This document shows positions 17,590 through 25,546 of a stretch of DNA of 64,000 nucleotides, one piece after another. The position numbers and the translations under genes were made by a program. Numbering within the stretch: the stretch's first letter is position 1; every line of letters begins with the position of its first letter. This DNA comes from Croceivirga lutea (GTDB lineage Bacteria; Bacteroidota; Bacteroidia; Flavobacteriales; Flavobacteriaceae). The notes beneath the pieces were generated by a model, which was not told the DNA's origin, ran no database searches, and saw nothing but the letters and a program-made list of their open reading frames with translations. Location: positions 124,001 to 188,000 of the forward strand of contig NZ_JACJUK010000003.1 in assembly GCF_014235875.1 (NCBI RefSeq), in the 5' to 3' direction.

Positions 17590-18366
17590 CTATATTAATC
17601 TTACTATAAAATGATCAAGCACTTCAACCAAAATTAAGATAATAATAATCCATTCTAACCTACTACTTTCTTTGTGGTCCATAATGTCTTTGAACAACTC
17701 TAAATTGTCTTTAACAATAGCAATACGGTCATGAATGTATCTATGTCTATCTTTTAAATCGAAGGTTTGTTTTAATTGTTGGTTCAACGAATTTAAGCGT
17801 TCACTTTCCCAAACCATGTCTGGAGAATCAAAAATGTAAAGATTTTCTGCAATAAGATTTTTTACATTTAATGTTCTTCCAATAAATCTTTTGAGTTTAT
17901 TACCCCTAATATCTAGTTTACCGTTTTGTTCCAAATAGCTTGTGTGGCTATTTGTGCTGGTTAACAAGTCTTCTGTAATAGCATCGAATCTATCTAATGC
18001 AACAGATTGAGAGGTGTGCAACATTACTAAACGTATAGCTTCTACATCACTATCTAATAAAAAAACGTGTTCAAAAGCAACCTTTTCTTCGGTATGATTA
18101 AGAACGAGTTCTATACTATCAAAAAAAGGCTCATCAATTACATTTCTTGCAAAAGGCTTAACCTGTTGTAATACGTTGTTGATTTCGTTGTCTGAAACTT
18201 CATAAAAAGCAATTAATCCGTATTGAAAAATATATACAAATCCTCTTTCATTACTACGGTAAAAAAGCTCGTTGCTATCTGAGAAAACTAATTGATACAA
18301 AATTTTAGACTTACATTCTCTTATAGATAAAGAAGATGCAATTTGGTAAGCCTTTACAAAACCCAC
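17590..18366 (-). CDS. RMD1/YagE-family (DUF155) membrane-anchored protein
   Basis: A 258-aa protein ending in a single membrane helix (LEWIIIILILVEVLDHFIV), as in RMD1/YagE proteins of mitochondria and bacteria. The conserved core is RHRYIHDRIAIVKDNLELFKD followed by the helix. The biochemical role is unknown; yeast RMD1 relatives affect sporulation and mitochondrial translation. The start is GTG at 18366, six bases after the stop of the 107-aa gene. It lies in the polyamine operon, between that gene and rimB-rimK. Confidence 0.82.
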   Translation of the reverse strand: MGFVKAYQIASSLSIRECKSKILYQLVFSDSNELFYRSNERGFVYIFQYGLIAFYEVSDNEINNVLQQVKPFARNVIDEPFFDSIELVLNHTEEKVAFEHVFLLDSDVEAIRLVMLHTSQSVALDRFDAITEDLLTSTNSHTSYLEQNGKLDIRGNKLKRFIGRTLNVKNLIAENLYIFDSPDMVWESERLNSLNQQLKQTFDLKDRHRYIHDRIAIVKDNLELFKDIMDHKESSRLEWIIIILILVEVLDHFIVRLI

Positions 18367-18372
18367 AACGAA

Positions 18373-18696
18373 CTAAACTTCATCGTTATTTTCATTGTCA
18401 CTGTCTTTAAAAGGATCAACAACCGCTTCTGCATCATCATCTTCAAAGTCAGCATAATCTTCTTCAACATAGTTAGCCATAGTCTTTTCTAGTTTTTCAC
18501 TAATTTTGACTAAATACTTAGTGTCTTTAGTTAAAACCTCAACAGCTTCAATACGCTCACCTTGTGCATTTTTAAAAGAAATAATATCATTATCACCATA
18601 ACCATCAGGATAGCACTCAACAGTAAGTTTTAACACCTCTGGCGTTAATTTTTTAAAGTCTACAATGACTCTCTTTAAATGTGAATTTTTATCCAT
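18373..18696 (-). CDS. Conserved acidic protein linked to the DHS-like gene, 107 aa
   Basis: No known domain is recognised. Residues 1-~75 look like a small alpha/beta fold (HLKRVIVDFKKLTPEVLKLT, then VECYPDGYGDNDIISFKN). The last ~30 residues are a strongly acidic tail (DYADFEDDDAEAVVDPFKD, then Asp/Glu/Asn). It begins 2 bases after the stop of the deoxyhypusine-synthase-like gene and is followed 6 bases later by the RMD1-like gene, so its job may be tied to polyamine metabolism or to translation. Confidence 0.75.
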   Translation of the reverse strand: MDKNSHLKRVIVDFKKLTPEVLKLTVECYPDGYGDNDIISFKNAQGERIEAVEVLTKDTKYLVKISEKLEKTMANYVEEDYADFEDDDAEAVVDPFKDSDNENNDEV

Positions 18697-18698
18697 AA

Positions 18699-19676
18699 TT
18701 ACATATCTAAAAGGTAAGCAAAAATTAAGGGTGCAACAATTGTAGCATCACTTTCAACAATAAATTTAGGGGTATCAATATCTAATTTACCCCAAGTTAT
18801 TTTCTCATTGGGCACCGCGCCAGAATACGAACCATAGCTTGTAGTACTATCACTAATTTGACAAAAATAACTCCAGAAAGGGGTATCTGTTTGTTCCATA
18901 TCTTGGTAAAGCATAGGAACCACACAAATAGGAAAATCACCTGCGATACCACCACCTATTTGAAAAAATCCAATTCCGTTTTGAGAATTAGCGGTATACC
19001 AATCTGCTAAAAAGGTCATGTACTCTATGCCTGACTTTACGGTACTAGCATTTAATTCACCTTTTAACACGTAAGAGGCAAAAATGTTACCCATGGTACT
19101 GTCTTCCCAACCAGGAACTACTATAGGTAAATTCTTTTGTGCTGCGGCATACATCCATGAGTCTTTAATATCAATTTCATAATACTGCTCAAGCACTCCA
19201 GACAATAGTAATTTATACATATACTCATGCGGTAAATAACGTTCACCGTTAGCCTCAGCTTTTTTCCAAATTTCAACAATGTGTTTTTGTAATCTTCTAA
19301 AAGCTTCTTCTTCGGGTATACAGGTATCTGTAACTCTATTTAAACCTTTTTCTAACAAATTCCACTCTTCTTTCGGAGTTAAATCACGATAATTTGGCAC
19401 ACGTTTGTAGTGTGAGTGCGCAACCAAATTCATTAAGTCTTCCTCTAAGTTAGCTCCAGTACAAGAAATGATATGCACTTTATCTTGGCGAATCATTTCT
19501 GCAAAAATTTTACCTAGTTCTGCAGTACTCATGGCACCGGCCAAAGAAACCAACATTTTTGCACCGTTATTAAGCTGATCTTCATAGCCTTTAGCTGCAT
19601 CAACCAATGCAGCGGAGTTAAAATGAAGAAAATATTTTTGAATAAAGTTTGAAATTTCACCTTTAGTCTTCATCAT
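18699..19676 (-). CDS. Deoxyhypusine-synthase-family enzyme, probable homospermidine synthase
   Basis: A 325-aa NAD-dependent enzyme of the DHS family. The catalytic Lys that forms the imine with the aminobutyl group is present in ITWGKLDID (Lys297), as are VPGWEDSTMGNIF and FQIGGGIAGDFP of the NAD and polyamine sites. Bacteria lack the eIF5A substrate, so hypusine formation is unlikely. DHS relatives are known to make homospermidine from putrescine, and homospermidine is the main polyamine reported in many Flavobacteriaceae. Agmatinase overlaps its start by 14 bases. I infer that it joins two putrescines; another amine acceptor remains possible. Confidence 0.87.
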   Translation of the reverse strand: MMKTKGEISNFIQKYFLHFNSAALVDAAKGYEDQLNNGAKMLVSLAGAMSTAELGKIFAEMIRQDKVHIISCTGANLEEDLMNLVAHSHYKRVPNYRDLTPKEEWNLLEKGLNRVTDTCIPEEEAFRRLQKHIVEIWKKAEANGERYLPHEYMYKLLLSGVLEQYYEIDIKDSWMYAAAQKNLPIVVPGWEDSTMGNIFASYVLKGELNASTVKSGIEYMTFLADWYTANSQNGIGFFQIGGGIAGDFPICVVPMLYQDMEQTDTPFWSYFCQISDSTTSYGSYSGAVPNEKITWGKLDIDTPKFIVESDATIVAPLIFAYLLDM

Positions 19677-20598
19677 CTTCGAATTTAAAATTTTTACTAC
19701 CCGCTTTCCGTTTTTCTAGCATTAACTCCTCCTCTGAGAAATCTTCTTCCATAAACTTGTAACTCAACATTTTGTAATACAGCTTTGCAGCTAAAAAGTC
19801 TGATGAACGGTCAACGCTATTAGGACATAATTCTACAATATCAAAACCTACAACATTAGTTTCTTCAAAAACTTTTTTCAAAAAATCTAAGGTCTCGTAC
19901 CAAAACATTCCACCTGGTTCAGGAGTTCCTGTTGATGGTAAAATTGAAGGGTCAAAAGCATCTAAATCAAATGTTATAAAAACATTTTCGCCAAGCAATT
20001 CAATAACATTATCCATCCAAAACTCATCATTAACCATTTCATGAGCAAAAAACACTTTATCCTCATCCATAAAGGTTTTTTCAATAGCGTCCATACTACG
20101 AATACCTACCTGAACTAGGTTTGTTTTTTTGCTTGCTTCATGTACAGCACAAGCATGATTAAATGGTGTGTCTTGGTAGTTTTCTCTTAAATCTGCATGT
20201 GCATCAATATGCAAAACTGTTAAATCATCAAAACATTCATTAAATGCTCTAATTGTTCCAATAGATATAGAATGCTCACCCCCAAAAAGCGTAACAAATT
20301 TCCCTCGTTTTATAAAGTCTTTGGTAGTTTTATGCACGGCTTCTACCATAGCTTTTGGCGAGCTATTTTCAGTAATTGCTTCTGCTAAATACACGCCATT
20401 TTTATAAACCTCTGTCCCTGTTTCAATATCATACAACTCCATGTTTTCTGATGCATACAAAAAAGCCTCAGGGCCCTTATCTGCGCCTTTACCCCATGTG
20501 CTTGTTCCATCATAAGGAACTGGAATTAAGACAACTTTTGATTTGTCTAACTGCGCATATTCTTGTGGAATACCTGCGTAGGTTTTATTCTTGCTCAT
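19663..20598 (-). CDS. speB: Agmatinase
   Basis: A 311-aa manganese ureohydrolase that converts agmatine to putrescine and urea. The metal-binding signatures are present: GGEHSISIG near residue 105, LHIDAHADLRENY with the paired Asp/His, and FDLDAFDPSILPSTGTPEPG. It overlaps both neighbours: its start lies 14 bases inside speA and its stop 14 bases inside the DHS-like gene. This is strong evidence of coupled translation and a single pathway. The C-terminus has an extra charged tail. Confidence 0.93.
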   Translation of the reverse strand: MSKNKTYAGIPQEYAQLDKSKVVLIPVPYDGTSTWGKGADKGPEAFLYASENMELYDIETGTEVYKNGVYLAEAITENSSPKAMVEAVHKTTKDFIKRGKFVTLFGGEHSISIGTIRAFNECFDDLTVLHIDAHADLRENYQDTPFNHACAVHEASKKTNLVQVGIRSMDAIEKTFMDEDKVFFAHEMVNDEFWMDNVIELLGENVFITFDLDAFDPSILPSTGTPEPGGMFWYETLDFLKKVFEETNVVGFDIVELCPNSVDRSSDFLAAKLYYKMLSYKFMEEDFSEEELMLEKRKAGSKNFKFEDDED

Positions 20599-21985
20599 AA
20601 CCTAAAATTTGCAGCATTTGAGCTGCTGATTGTTGTTGTTTAAAAAGTTTTGTTGTGATGTTCCCGTTTTCGTCACGGTCTATTAATAGATGTTTTGGAT
20701 GTGGAATTAAACAATGCTGTAGACCTCCAAATCCTCCTATGGTTTCTTGATATGCTCCTACATTAAAAAAGCCGATATACAAGTCTTTTTCTCTTTTATA
20801 TTTAGGTAAATATATTGCATTCATGTGTTGTTCACTGTTGTAGTAATCATCACTATCACACGTTAATCCTCCCAATAAAACACGTTCATATTCATCATTC
20901 CATCTATTTATGGGAAGCATAATAAAACGTTTGTTAATTGCCCATGAATCTGGCAACGTAGTAATAAAAGAAGAATCAATCATATTCCATTTCTCACGGT
21001 CGTTTTGTTGCTTTTGATACAGCACTTTATAAATTGCTCCACCACTTTCGCCAACTGTAAAACTGCCAAACTCTGTAAAAATATGAGGTACAGGAACCTC
21101 AGCTTCTTCACAGGTTAATTTTATCTGATTTAATATCTCATAAATCATATAACCATAGTCATATTCAAAAGCTAATGAGTTTTTAATAGGAAAACCGCCA
21201 CCAATATTTAAGCTGTCTAAAGACGGACACATCTTTTTTAATCTAGTGTATACCTTTAAACATTTTACCAACTCATTCCAGTAATACGCATTATCTCTAA
21301 TACCTGTATTAATGAAAAAGTGAAGCATTTTTAATTCAACCTGGTCATTATTCTTTATCTGCTCTTGATAAAAAGGTATAATGTTCTTGTAGCCTATACC
21401 AAGACGAGAAGTATAAAATTCAAACTTTGGTTCTTCTTCAGAAGCTATGCGTATACCTATTTGAAAATTATCTTTAATAGCATCTGAAAGCAAGCTAAGC
21501 TCTTCATAATTATCAATTATTGGTATACATTTTTCATGGCCCGTATTGATAAGCCTTGCTATGTTATCAATATATTGAGCTCTTTTAAACCCATTACAAA
21601 TAATATAGGTATTGTTAGTTATTTTACCGCCTTGTTTTAGAGTCTCAACTATATTAATATCAAATGCCGAAGAAGTTTCAATGTGTATATTATTTTTAAG
21701 CGCTTCGTCTAATACATGCTGAAAATGAGAACTTTTAGTACAATAACAATAATTATAAGATGCTTTGTAGTCTAATTTTTCAATAGCCTCAGCAAACCAC
21801 CTTTTAGAACGCTGAATGTTTCTAGAAATCTTGGGCAAGTAGGTAAACTTCAAGGGTGTACCATATTCTTTTGCCAATTCCATCAAAGGAATACCATGGA
21901 ACTCAAGGTTGTCTTCTTGAAGAGTAAACTCTTCTTGCGGAAAATAATAGGTTTGATCTATTAAATCTCGGTATTTAATATTCAT
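20585..21985 (-). CDS. speA: Arginine decarboxylase, fold-III PLP enzyme
   Basis: A 466-aa pyridoxal-phosphate enzyme that makes agmatine from arginine. The PLP Lys lies in YNYCYCTKSSHFQ, and the barrel signatures IETSSAFDINIV, TNNTYIICNGFKR, SLNIGGGFPIKNS and the C-terminal GAYQETIGGFGGLQHCLI follow. It is shorter than the E. coli SpeA (658 aa), as is usual in Bacteroidota. The first gene of a six-gene unit (speA, speB, DHS-like, 107-aa, RMD1, rimB-rimK); the leader upstream is unusually long and ordered. Confidence 0.9.
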   Translation of the reverse strand: MNIKYRDLIDQTYYFPQEEFTLQEDNLEFHGIPLMELAKEYGTPLKFTYLPKISRNIQRSKRWFAEAIEKLDYKASYNYCYCTKSSHFQHVLDEALKNNIHIETSSAFDINIVETLKQGGKITNNTYIICNGFKRAQYIDNIARLINTGHEKCIPIIDNYEELSLLSDAIKDNFQIGIRIASEEEPKFEFYTSRLGIGYKNIIPFYQEQIKNNDQVELKMLHFFINTGIRDNAYYWNELVKCLKVYTRLKKMCPSLDSLNIGGGFPIKNSLAFEYDYGYMIYEILNQIKLTCEEAEVPVPHIFTEFGSFTVGESGGAIYKVLYQKQQNDREKWNMIDSSFITTLPDSWAINKRFIMLPINRWNDEYERVLLGGLTCDSDDYYNSEQHMNAIYLPKYKREKDLYIGFFNVGAYQETIGGFGGLQHCLIPHPKHLLIDRDENGNITTKLFKQQQSAAQMLQILGYEQE

Positions 21986-22293
21986 TAAAATAAAATGTAT
22001 TGTAAGTAAAATTGTAAATGATTAATCAGATCTAGGTTAAGACAGCTTTAAGCCTTGATTAATTCAAATAAGAAATTGTTCTTGGGTAGTTGGAACAAAA
22101 AAATAGGGATGCTGGCTATCTATGATAGTCATTTGAAAAAGGGAAGTCAGCTTTAAATTTCGGGCGATTAATCCTTTAACCTGGTTTGAAGTGCGCTTCC
22201 TAACATGCAAACCCCCGAACATAAAAACACATTTCAATGTTCAGCCAAAAAGCGAAGCAAAGGAAATCAAAAATTTAATATGAATAACAAAAA
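21986..22293 (-). promoter_or_regulatory. Long leader region upstream of speA
   Basis: A 308-base gap on the side of the speA start. The middle part is less AT-rich than the flanks. On the minus strand it can form several hairpins: GAACAT/ATGTTC (22217-22242), GAAG-CGCA-CTTC, CTATC-ATA-GATAG, and TTGTTC/GAACAA. TTAATC occurs three times. It also contains a 52-codon frame, listed separately. It may be a polyamine- or arginine-responsive leader, but that is inference. Confidence 0.4.
22064..22222 (-). CDS. Possible 52-aa leader protein upstream of speA
   Basis: An ATG-started frame that begins MFGGLHVRKRTSNQVKGLIA and ends with QHPYFFVPTTQEQFLI. The stop lies 79 bases upstream of the speA ATG. 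The N-terminal half is basic, the C-terminal half hydrophobic and aromatic. The protein resembles no family that I recognise. It could be a regulatory upstream ORF, a real small protein, or a frame that happens to stay open across a structured RNA leader. Confidence 0.35.
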   Translation of the reverse strand: MFGGLHVRKRTSNQVKGLIARNLKLTSLFQMTIIDSQHPYFFVPTTQEQFLI

Positions 22294-22722
22294 CTAAAAA
22301 TTTTTTATATCTGACTTTCCGCCAGTTTTTTGTAGCAATTTTATAGTGTGAATTTCAATCTCTTTATCAATTGGTTTCAGCATATCATAGAGATTTAATG
22401 CTACAGTACTAGCCCCATGCATAGCTTCAACTTCAACCCCGGTTTTATAAAACGTTTTTACGGTTACGTTTACGATTATCTCTAGTCCAGAAATTTCATA
22501 AGCAACGGCAGCATGTTCAATTGGTAGCGGGTGGCAGTCTGGCAATAATTCTGGTGTTTTCTTTATGCCAATAAACCCAGCCGCCTTACTCATTTCAAAA
22601 ACATCACCTTTTGGAACGGTTCGGTTTTTAATAGCTTCAATGGTTTTAATAGAACCTACTTTAACCACTGCTTGTGCAATTGCGGTTCTATGCGTATTTT
22701 GTTTTTGGGTAATATCAACCAT
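22294..22722 (-). CDS. moaC: Cyclic pyranopterin monophosphate synthase
   Basis: MoaC acts with MoaA to convert GTP to cyclic pyranopterin monophosphate, the first step of molybdenum cofactor synthesis. Conserved parts are seen: MVDITQK at the N-terminus, VPKGDVFEMSKAAGFIGIKK, LLPDCHPLPIEH and TGVEVEAMHGASTVALNLYD, with the C-terminal KTGGKSD. I chose ATG 22722, 1 base past the moaE stop; an in-frame GTG at 22743 would overlap moaE. The gene ends the long minus-strand operon that starts at tolC and supplies cofactor to the island's sulfite oxidase and hydroxylase. Confidence 0.92.
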   Translation of the reverse strand: MVDITQKQNTHRTAIAQAVVKVGSIKTIEAIKNRTVPKGDVFEMSKAAGFIGIKKTPELLPDCHPLPIEHAAVAYEISGLEIIVNVTVKTFYKTGVEVEAMHGASTVALNLYDMLKPIDKEIEIHTIKLLQKTGGKSDIKNF

Positions 22723-22724
22723 AC

Positions 22725-23165
22725 TTACGAATTCACTTTCCACTGGTATGAGTCGTCTTTAAACAACTCTTTGCCAAAAACGGGGACTTCTTTTTTAATT
22801 TCTTCTACCACGTGATGCAACGCCTCAAAAACTTCTTTTCTATGCGGAGAAGAAACAAAAACAAATAAACATATTTCTCCAGTATTAACTTTACCTAAGC
22901 TATGGTAAATATGCATACAGGTTAACTCATACTTTTCAAAAGTAGCTTCTCTTATTTCATGAAACTTTTGATTGGCCATACTTTCGTAAGCCGTATACGC
23001 TATAGCAGTAACTGTTTTGCCATCAATATTGTCTGCTCTAACTTGCCCAAGAAAGATATCATGTGCACCAATAGTAGTTTTTGTCTGATGTTTTGCTATG
23101 GAATTCGCTATAAAATCTGGAGTTATAGCACCCTGTACAAAAACATTTTTGATTTTAGTATCCAT
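22725..23165 (-). CDS. moaE: Molybdopterin synthase catalytic subunit
   Basis: A 146-aa protein that inserts two sulfurs into cyclic pyranopterin monophosphate with thiocarboxylated MoaD. The family core is present: GAHDIFLGQVRADN, AIAYTAYESMANQKFHEI, then the basic loop SSPHRKEVFEALHHVVEEIK and VPVFGKELFKDD, which holds the catalytic Lys region. moaD, moaA and moaB are not in the window. It sits directly before moaC in the sulfur-island operon. Confidence 0.93.
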   Translation of the reverse strand: MDTKIKNVFVQGAITPDFIANSIAKHQTKTTIGAHDIFLGQVRADNIDGKTVTAIAYTAYESMANQKFHEIREATFEKYELTCMHIYHSLGKVNTGEICLFVFVSSPHRKEVFEALHHVVEEIKKEVPVFGKELFKDDSYQWKVNS

Positions 23166-23192
23166 TAAAATGAATTGTTTTGCACTAAGGTA

Positions 23193-23555
23193 CTAAAGCT
23201 TTGGGTTAGGATAATTATCAGATTGGTCTTCTAAACGTTCATCCATGCAAACAAAATCTTTTTCTACCAAAATTTTTAAAGTTTGACCATTAGATAACGG
23301 CATTTCAGCATTATAACCAATGGTAGCAGAATTTGCCCAGGAGTTACAATTTTCTGCTGGTATAAACACGGTAATAGTATTTTCTTTAAAAGAGGCCTCC
23401 ATGTGTTTTATTTTGTCTTTGGCTTTTAAAACATAGAAAAAGGTGTTGGTACCAAATTCAGTTTTATCACCAAACTCTCTCTCAGCACAAAAGGTTTCTA
23501 CCTCAGTTCTGGTAAGGCGCAGTCGTATTGAATTTCCTTTGATTCTAATCTTCAT
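23193..23555 (-). CDS. DUF7009-like small protein
   Basis: A 120-aa soluble protein that begins MKIRIKGNSIRLRLTRTEVE, a start that I associate with the DUF7009 family of Bacteroidota; members often lie near molybdenum genes. The middle is beta-rich (HMEASFKENTITVFIPAE). Three cysteines are present (FCAERE, ENCNSW, FVCMDE). The function is unknown. It lies between the response regulator and moaE, 44 and 27 bases from its neighbours, in the same orientation. Confidence 0.72.
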   Translation of the reverse strand: MKIRIKGNSIRLRLTRTEVETFCAEREFGDKTEFGTNTFFYVLKAKDKIKHMEASFKENTITVFIPAENCNSWANSATIGYNAEMPLSNGQTLKILVEKDFVCMDERLEDQSDNYPNPKL

Positions 23556-23599
23556 AACTTATGATACTACGACAACTATGTGAATAAAATAAAACGTTT

Positions 23600-23983
23600 C
23601 TACAAAATTTTAGCGAGGCTACTTCTAGTTAACGGTTTATCAAAATACCCTTCTATAAGTGGATGTGCTTTTGCTTGTTCTCTGTCTTTTATTTTTGAGA
23701 AGGCAGACAAAATATAAATTTTAGGCTTTGGCCTGTTCTTTAACAGCACTTCTAAATGGTCTAGAAATTCCCATCCATCCATATCACCCATTACTAAGTC
23801 CAATAATATAATATCAGGAATAGGATATTCTTCTTCTAAATAATCTGTAAACAATTCTAGGGCCTCTTCAGCATTATTGCAAACGATAACCTCATAGGTT
23901 TGATTTGAATATTGGTTGATACTGTATCGCGAAGCGAACTGCGATACGAGGTCATCTTCAATTATGCAAATAGTTTTTGACAC
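23600..23983 (-). CDS. Stand-alone response-regulator receiver protein
   Basis: A single CheY-like receiver domain of about 127 aa with no output domain. The acidic pocket (CIIEDD), phospho-acceptor Asp in ILLDLVMGDMDGWEF, the Ser of YILSAFSK and the Lys of YFDKPL are all in place, so it should be phosphorylatable. I prefer the GTG start at 23983 (then SKTICIIEDD); a TTG at 24016 gives 11 extra residues. It lies 4 bases or a little further behind the yedE-like gene, and no histidine kinase is nearby. The cognate kinase must be encoded elsewhere. Confidence 0.85.
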   Translation of the reverse strand: MSKTICIIEDDLVSQFASRYSINQYSNQTYEVIVCNNAEEALELFTDYLEEEYPIPDIILLDLVMGDMDGWEFLDHLEVLLKNRPKPKIYILSAFSKIKDREQAKAHPLIEGYFDKPLTRSSLAKIL

Positions 23984-24020
23984 AGGGTTGATTAGAATTG
24001 TAAATCTACAAATCAATTCA

Positions 24021-24434
24021 TCAGTGTGGTAATTTATCTTTCAATATTCCGTACACCAAAGTTCCAATAGTTGCGGATGCTAATACAATAATAATTGGAA
24101 CATAACCCGCCCCAATTAGAACATACATAGGTCCAGGGCATGCACCCGCAAGTGCCCAACCCAATCCAAAGCAAACACCACCTATTGCATAACGGTAAAA
24201 CGATTTATCCTTATCTGCAATTACTATTTTCTCTCCATAGAAAGATTTTAATCCTTTTCTTTTAGTGAGCTGAGTAAATAAAATACCAAGCGCCAAAGCT
24301 GAACCAATTATACCGTACATATGAAAAGAATCAAACTGAAACATTTCATAAATACGAAACCAACTAGCTGCCTCTGACTTAAATAAGACGATACCAAAGA
24401 AAGTTCCTATCAATAAATACAAAACACTTTTCAT
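24021..24434 (-). CDS. YeeE/YedE-type sulfur transporter, C-terminal half protein
   Basis: A 137-aa inner-membrane protein with four hydrophobic segments. GGVCFGLGWALAGACPGPMY is the typical second Cys-containing pore loop of the YeeE/YedE (TsuA) family, which imports thiosulfate or related sulfur compounds. Here the transporter is split: the partner half is the next gene upstream, 3 bases away. Such two-gene forms are common in Bacteroidota. It is consistent with the sulfur-handling context. Confidence 0.88.
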   Translation of the reverse strand: MKSVLYLLIGTFFGIVLFKSEAASWFRIYEMFQFDSFHMYGIIGSALALGILFTQLTKRKGLKSFYGEKIVIADKDKSFYRYAIGGVCFGLGWALAGACPGPMYVLIGAGYVPIIIVLASATIGTLVYGILKDKLPH

Positions 24435-24437
24435 AGC

Positions 24438-24995
24438 TTAGAATAATATTGGAAAGATTACATGAACCATTAACAAACCACCTACAAAAAAACCAATTAC
24501 AGCGATAAGCGATGGTAACTGTAAATTACTTAGACCAGAAATGGCATGGCCCGAAGTACAACCACCGGCATAACGCGCGCCGAAGCCTACAAGGAATCCA
24601 CCCAGAATTAGTAATACTAAATTTTTAGGGTTAGAAAAAACCTGGTTTTCAAATAAGGCTTGGGGCATATAGGCTTGTCCGCCATCTTCAAAACCTAGTG
24701 TATTTAGTTTAGCAATTGTATTTTCAGAAATAGCCACGGCATCATTGGGCGATAAAAAGTTTTGTGCAATAAATCCGCCAACAAACACACCAACCGCAAC
24801 TAACAAATTCCAACGTTGTGCTTTCCAATCAAATCTGAAAAAATCTGCTAGCTTACCTGCCCCACCAATAGAACATAGAGTTCTTAAATTAGAAGACATT
24901 CCAAAACGTTTCCCCATTAAGATGAGGATTGCCATGGTTAAGGCAATTAACGGCCCAGAAACATACCAAGGCCACGGTTCTAATATTTTTGTCAT
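24438..24995 (-). CDS. YeeE/YedE-type sulfur transporter, N-terminal half protein
   Basis: A membrane protein of about 185 aa with five to six hydrophobic helices. The pore signature GARYAGGCTSGHAISGLSNL holds the conserved Cys of the YeeE/YedE family; TMAILILMGKRFGMSSNLRT lies near the N-terminus. The start is taken at ATG 24995 (MTKILEPWPWY); a TTG at 25016 adds 7 residues. It works with the 137-aa half encoded just downstream to pass sulfur compounds across the inner membrane. Confidence 0.88.
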   Translation of the reverse strand: MTKILEPWPWYVSGPLIALTMAILILMGKRFGMSSNLRTLCSIGGAGKLADFFRFDWKAQRWNLLVAVGVFVGGFIAQNFLSPNDAVAISENTIAKLNTLGFEDGGQAYMPQALFENQVFSNPKNLVLLILGGFLVGFGARYAGGCTSGHAISGLSNLQLPSLIAVIGFFVGGLLMVHVIFPILF

Positions 24996-25044
24996 ACCTG
25001 TATTTTGAGACGGCAAAAATACGTAGAATTAGGCAAATAGGCTT

Positions 25045-25230
25045 TTAGTCGTTAACCCCGAACTTTTTAAGAATATCTTCTAATAAACACCATTTGGTAA
25101 ATGATGATTGCAATAAATTGGCCCCTACAAAAGCAGTGAACCAAAGCCAATTTTGGTTTACATATACGGCCAACAATAAACTTATTAATACAAAGCTTCC
25201 TGCTACGGCTCTTACAATTCTATTTTTCAT
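25045..25230 (-). CDS. DUF2892 (YgaP-like) membrane protein
   Basis: A 61-aa protein with two membrane helices and the family signature GANLLQSSFTKWCLLEDILK, where the WC and the downstream Lys/Leu helix match the membrane part of YgaP, a rhodanese-fused protein of E. coli. Stand-alone copies are frequent in sulfur-metabolism clusters. It lies 28 bases before the yeeE-like half and 9 bases after the PII-like gene. Confidence 0.85.
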   Translation of the reverse strand: MKNRIVRAVAGSFVLISLLLAVYVNQNWLWFTAFVGANLLQSSFTKWCLLEDILKKFGVND

Positions 25231-25239
25231 GTTTTATAA

Positions 25240-25545
25240 TTAGATATATCTAGATATGGGTAATTCTACAGCCCTAACCGGGTTTGTAGATTGTAATTCT
25301 GAATTAAACTTTTCTATAGCGTTAAAAAGTGCATCTACTTTTTCTTCTTCTGTAAACGAAAAGAACAGACTAGAAGCAGCCCCAGCTTTATCACTAGGAA
25401 ACCAACTGCTTTCCATTAAAACAGTGGGTACGGTCTTATAACCATCAATAGGTGAACCGCTAAAATGTTCTATCCCAGCCGTTTTTAGTAATTTAAAAAC
25501 ACTGTTCTCATATTCTTTTACCGCAGTTATTATTATGAGTTTCAT
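25240..25545 (-). CDS. Small PII-like protein next to RND pump
   Basis: A 101-aa protein with the ferredoxin-like pattern of the PII superfamily: MKLIIITAVKEYENSVFKLL, then GIEHFSGSPIDGYK, SLFFSFTEEEKVDALFNAI and a C-terminal strand PVRAVELPISRYI. PII-like proteins bind nucleotides or metals and control transport proteins. It starts one base after the RND permease stop, so it probably modulates that pump or the YeeE/YedE transporter downstream. The assignment rests on pattern, not on a diagnostic motif. Confidence 0.6.
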   Translation of the reverse strand: MKLIIITAVKEYENSVFKLLKTAGIEHFSGSPIDGYKTVPTVLMESSWFPSDKAGAASSLFFSFTEEEKVDALFNAIEKFNSELQSTNPVRAVELPISRYI

Positions 25546-25546
25546 T

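Noticed and set aside
22294-23165. A molybdenum-cofactor riboswitch before moaE/moaC
   Set aside because: The genes are in the middle of an operon with 27-44-base gaps; there is no room for a structured leader.
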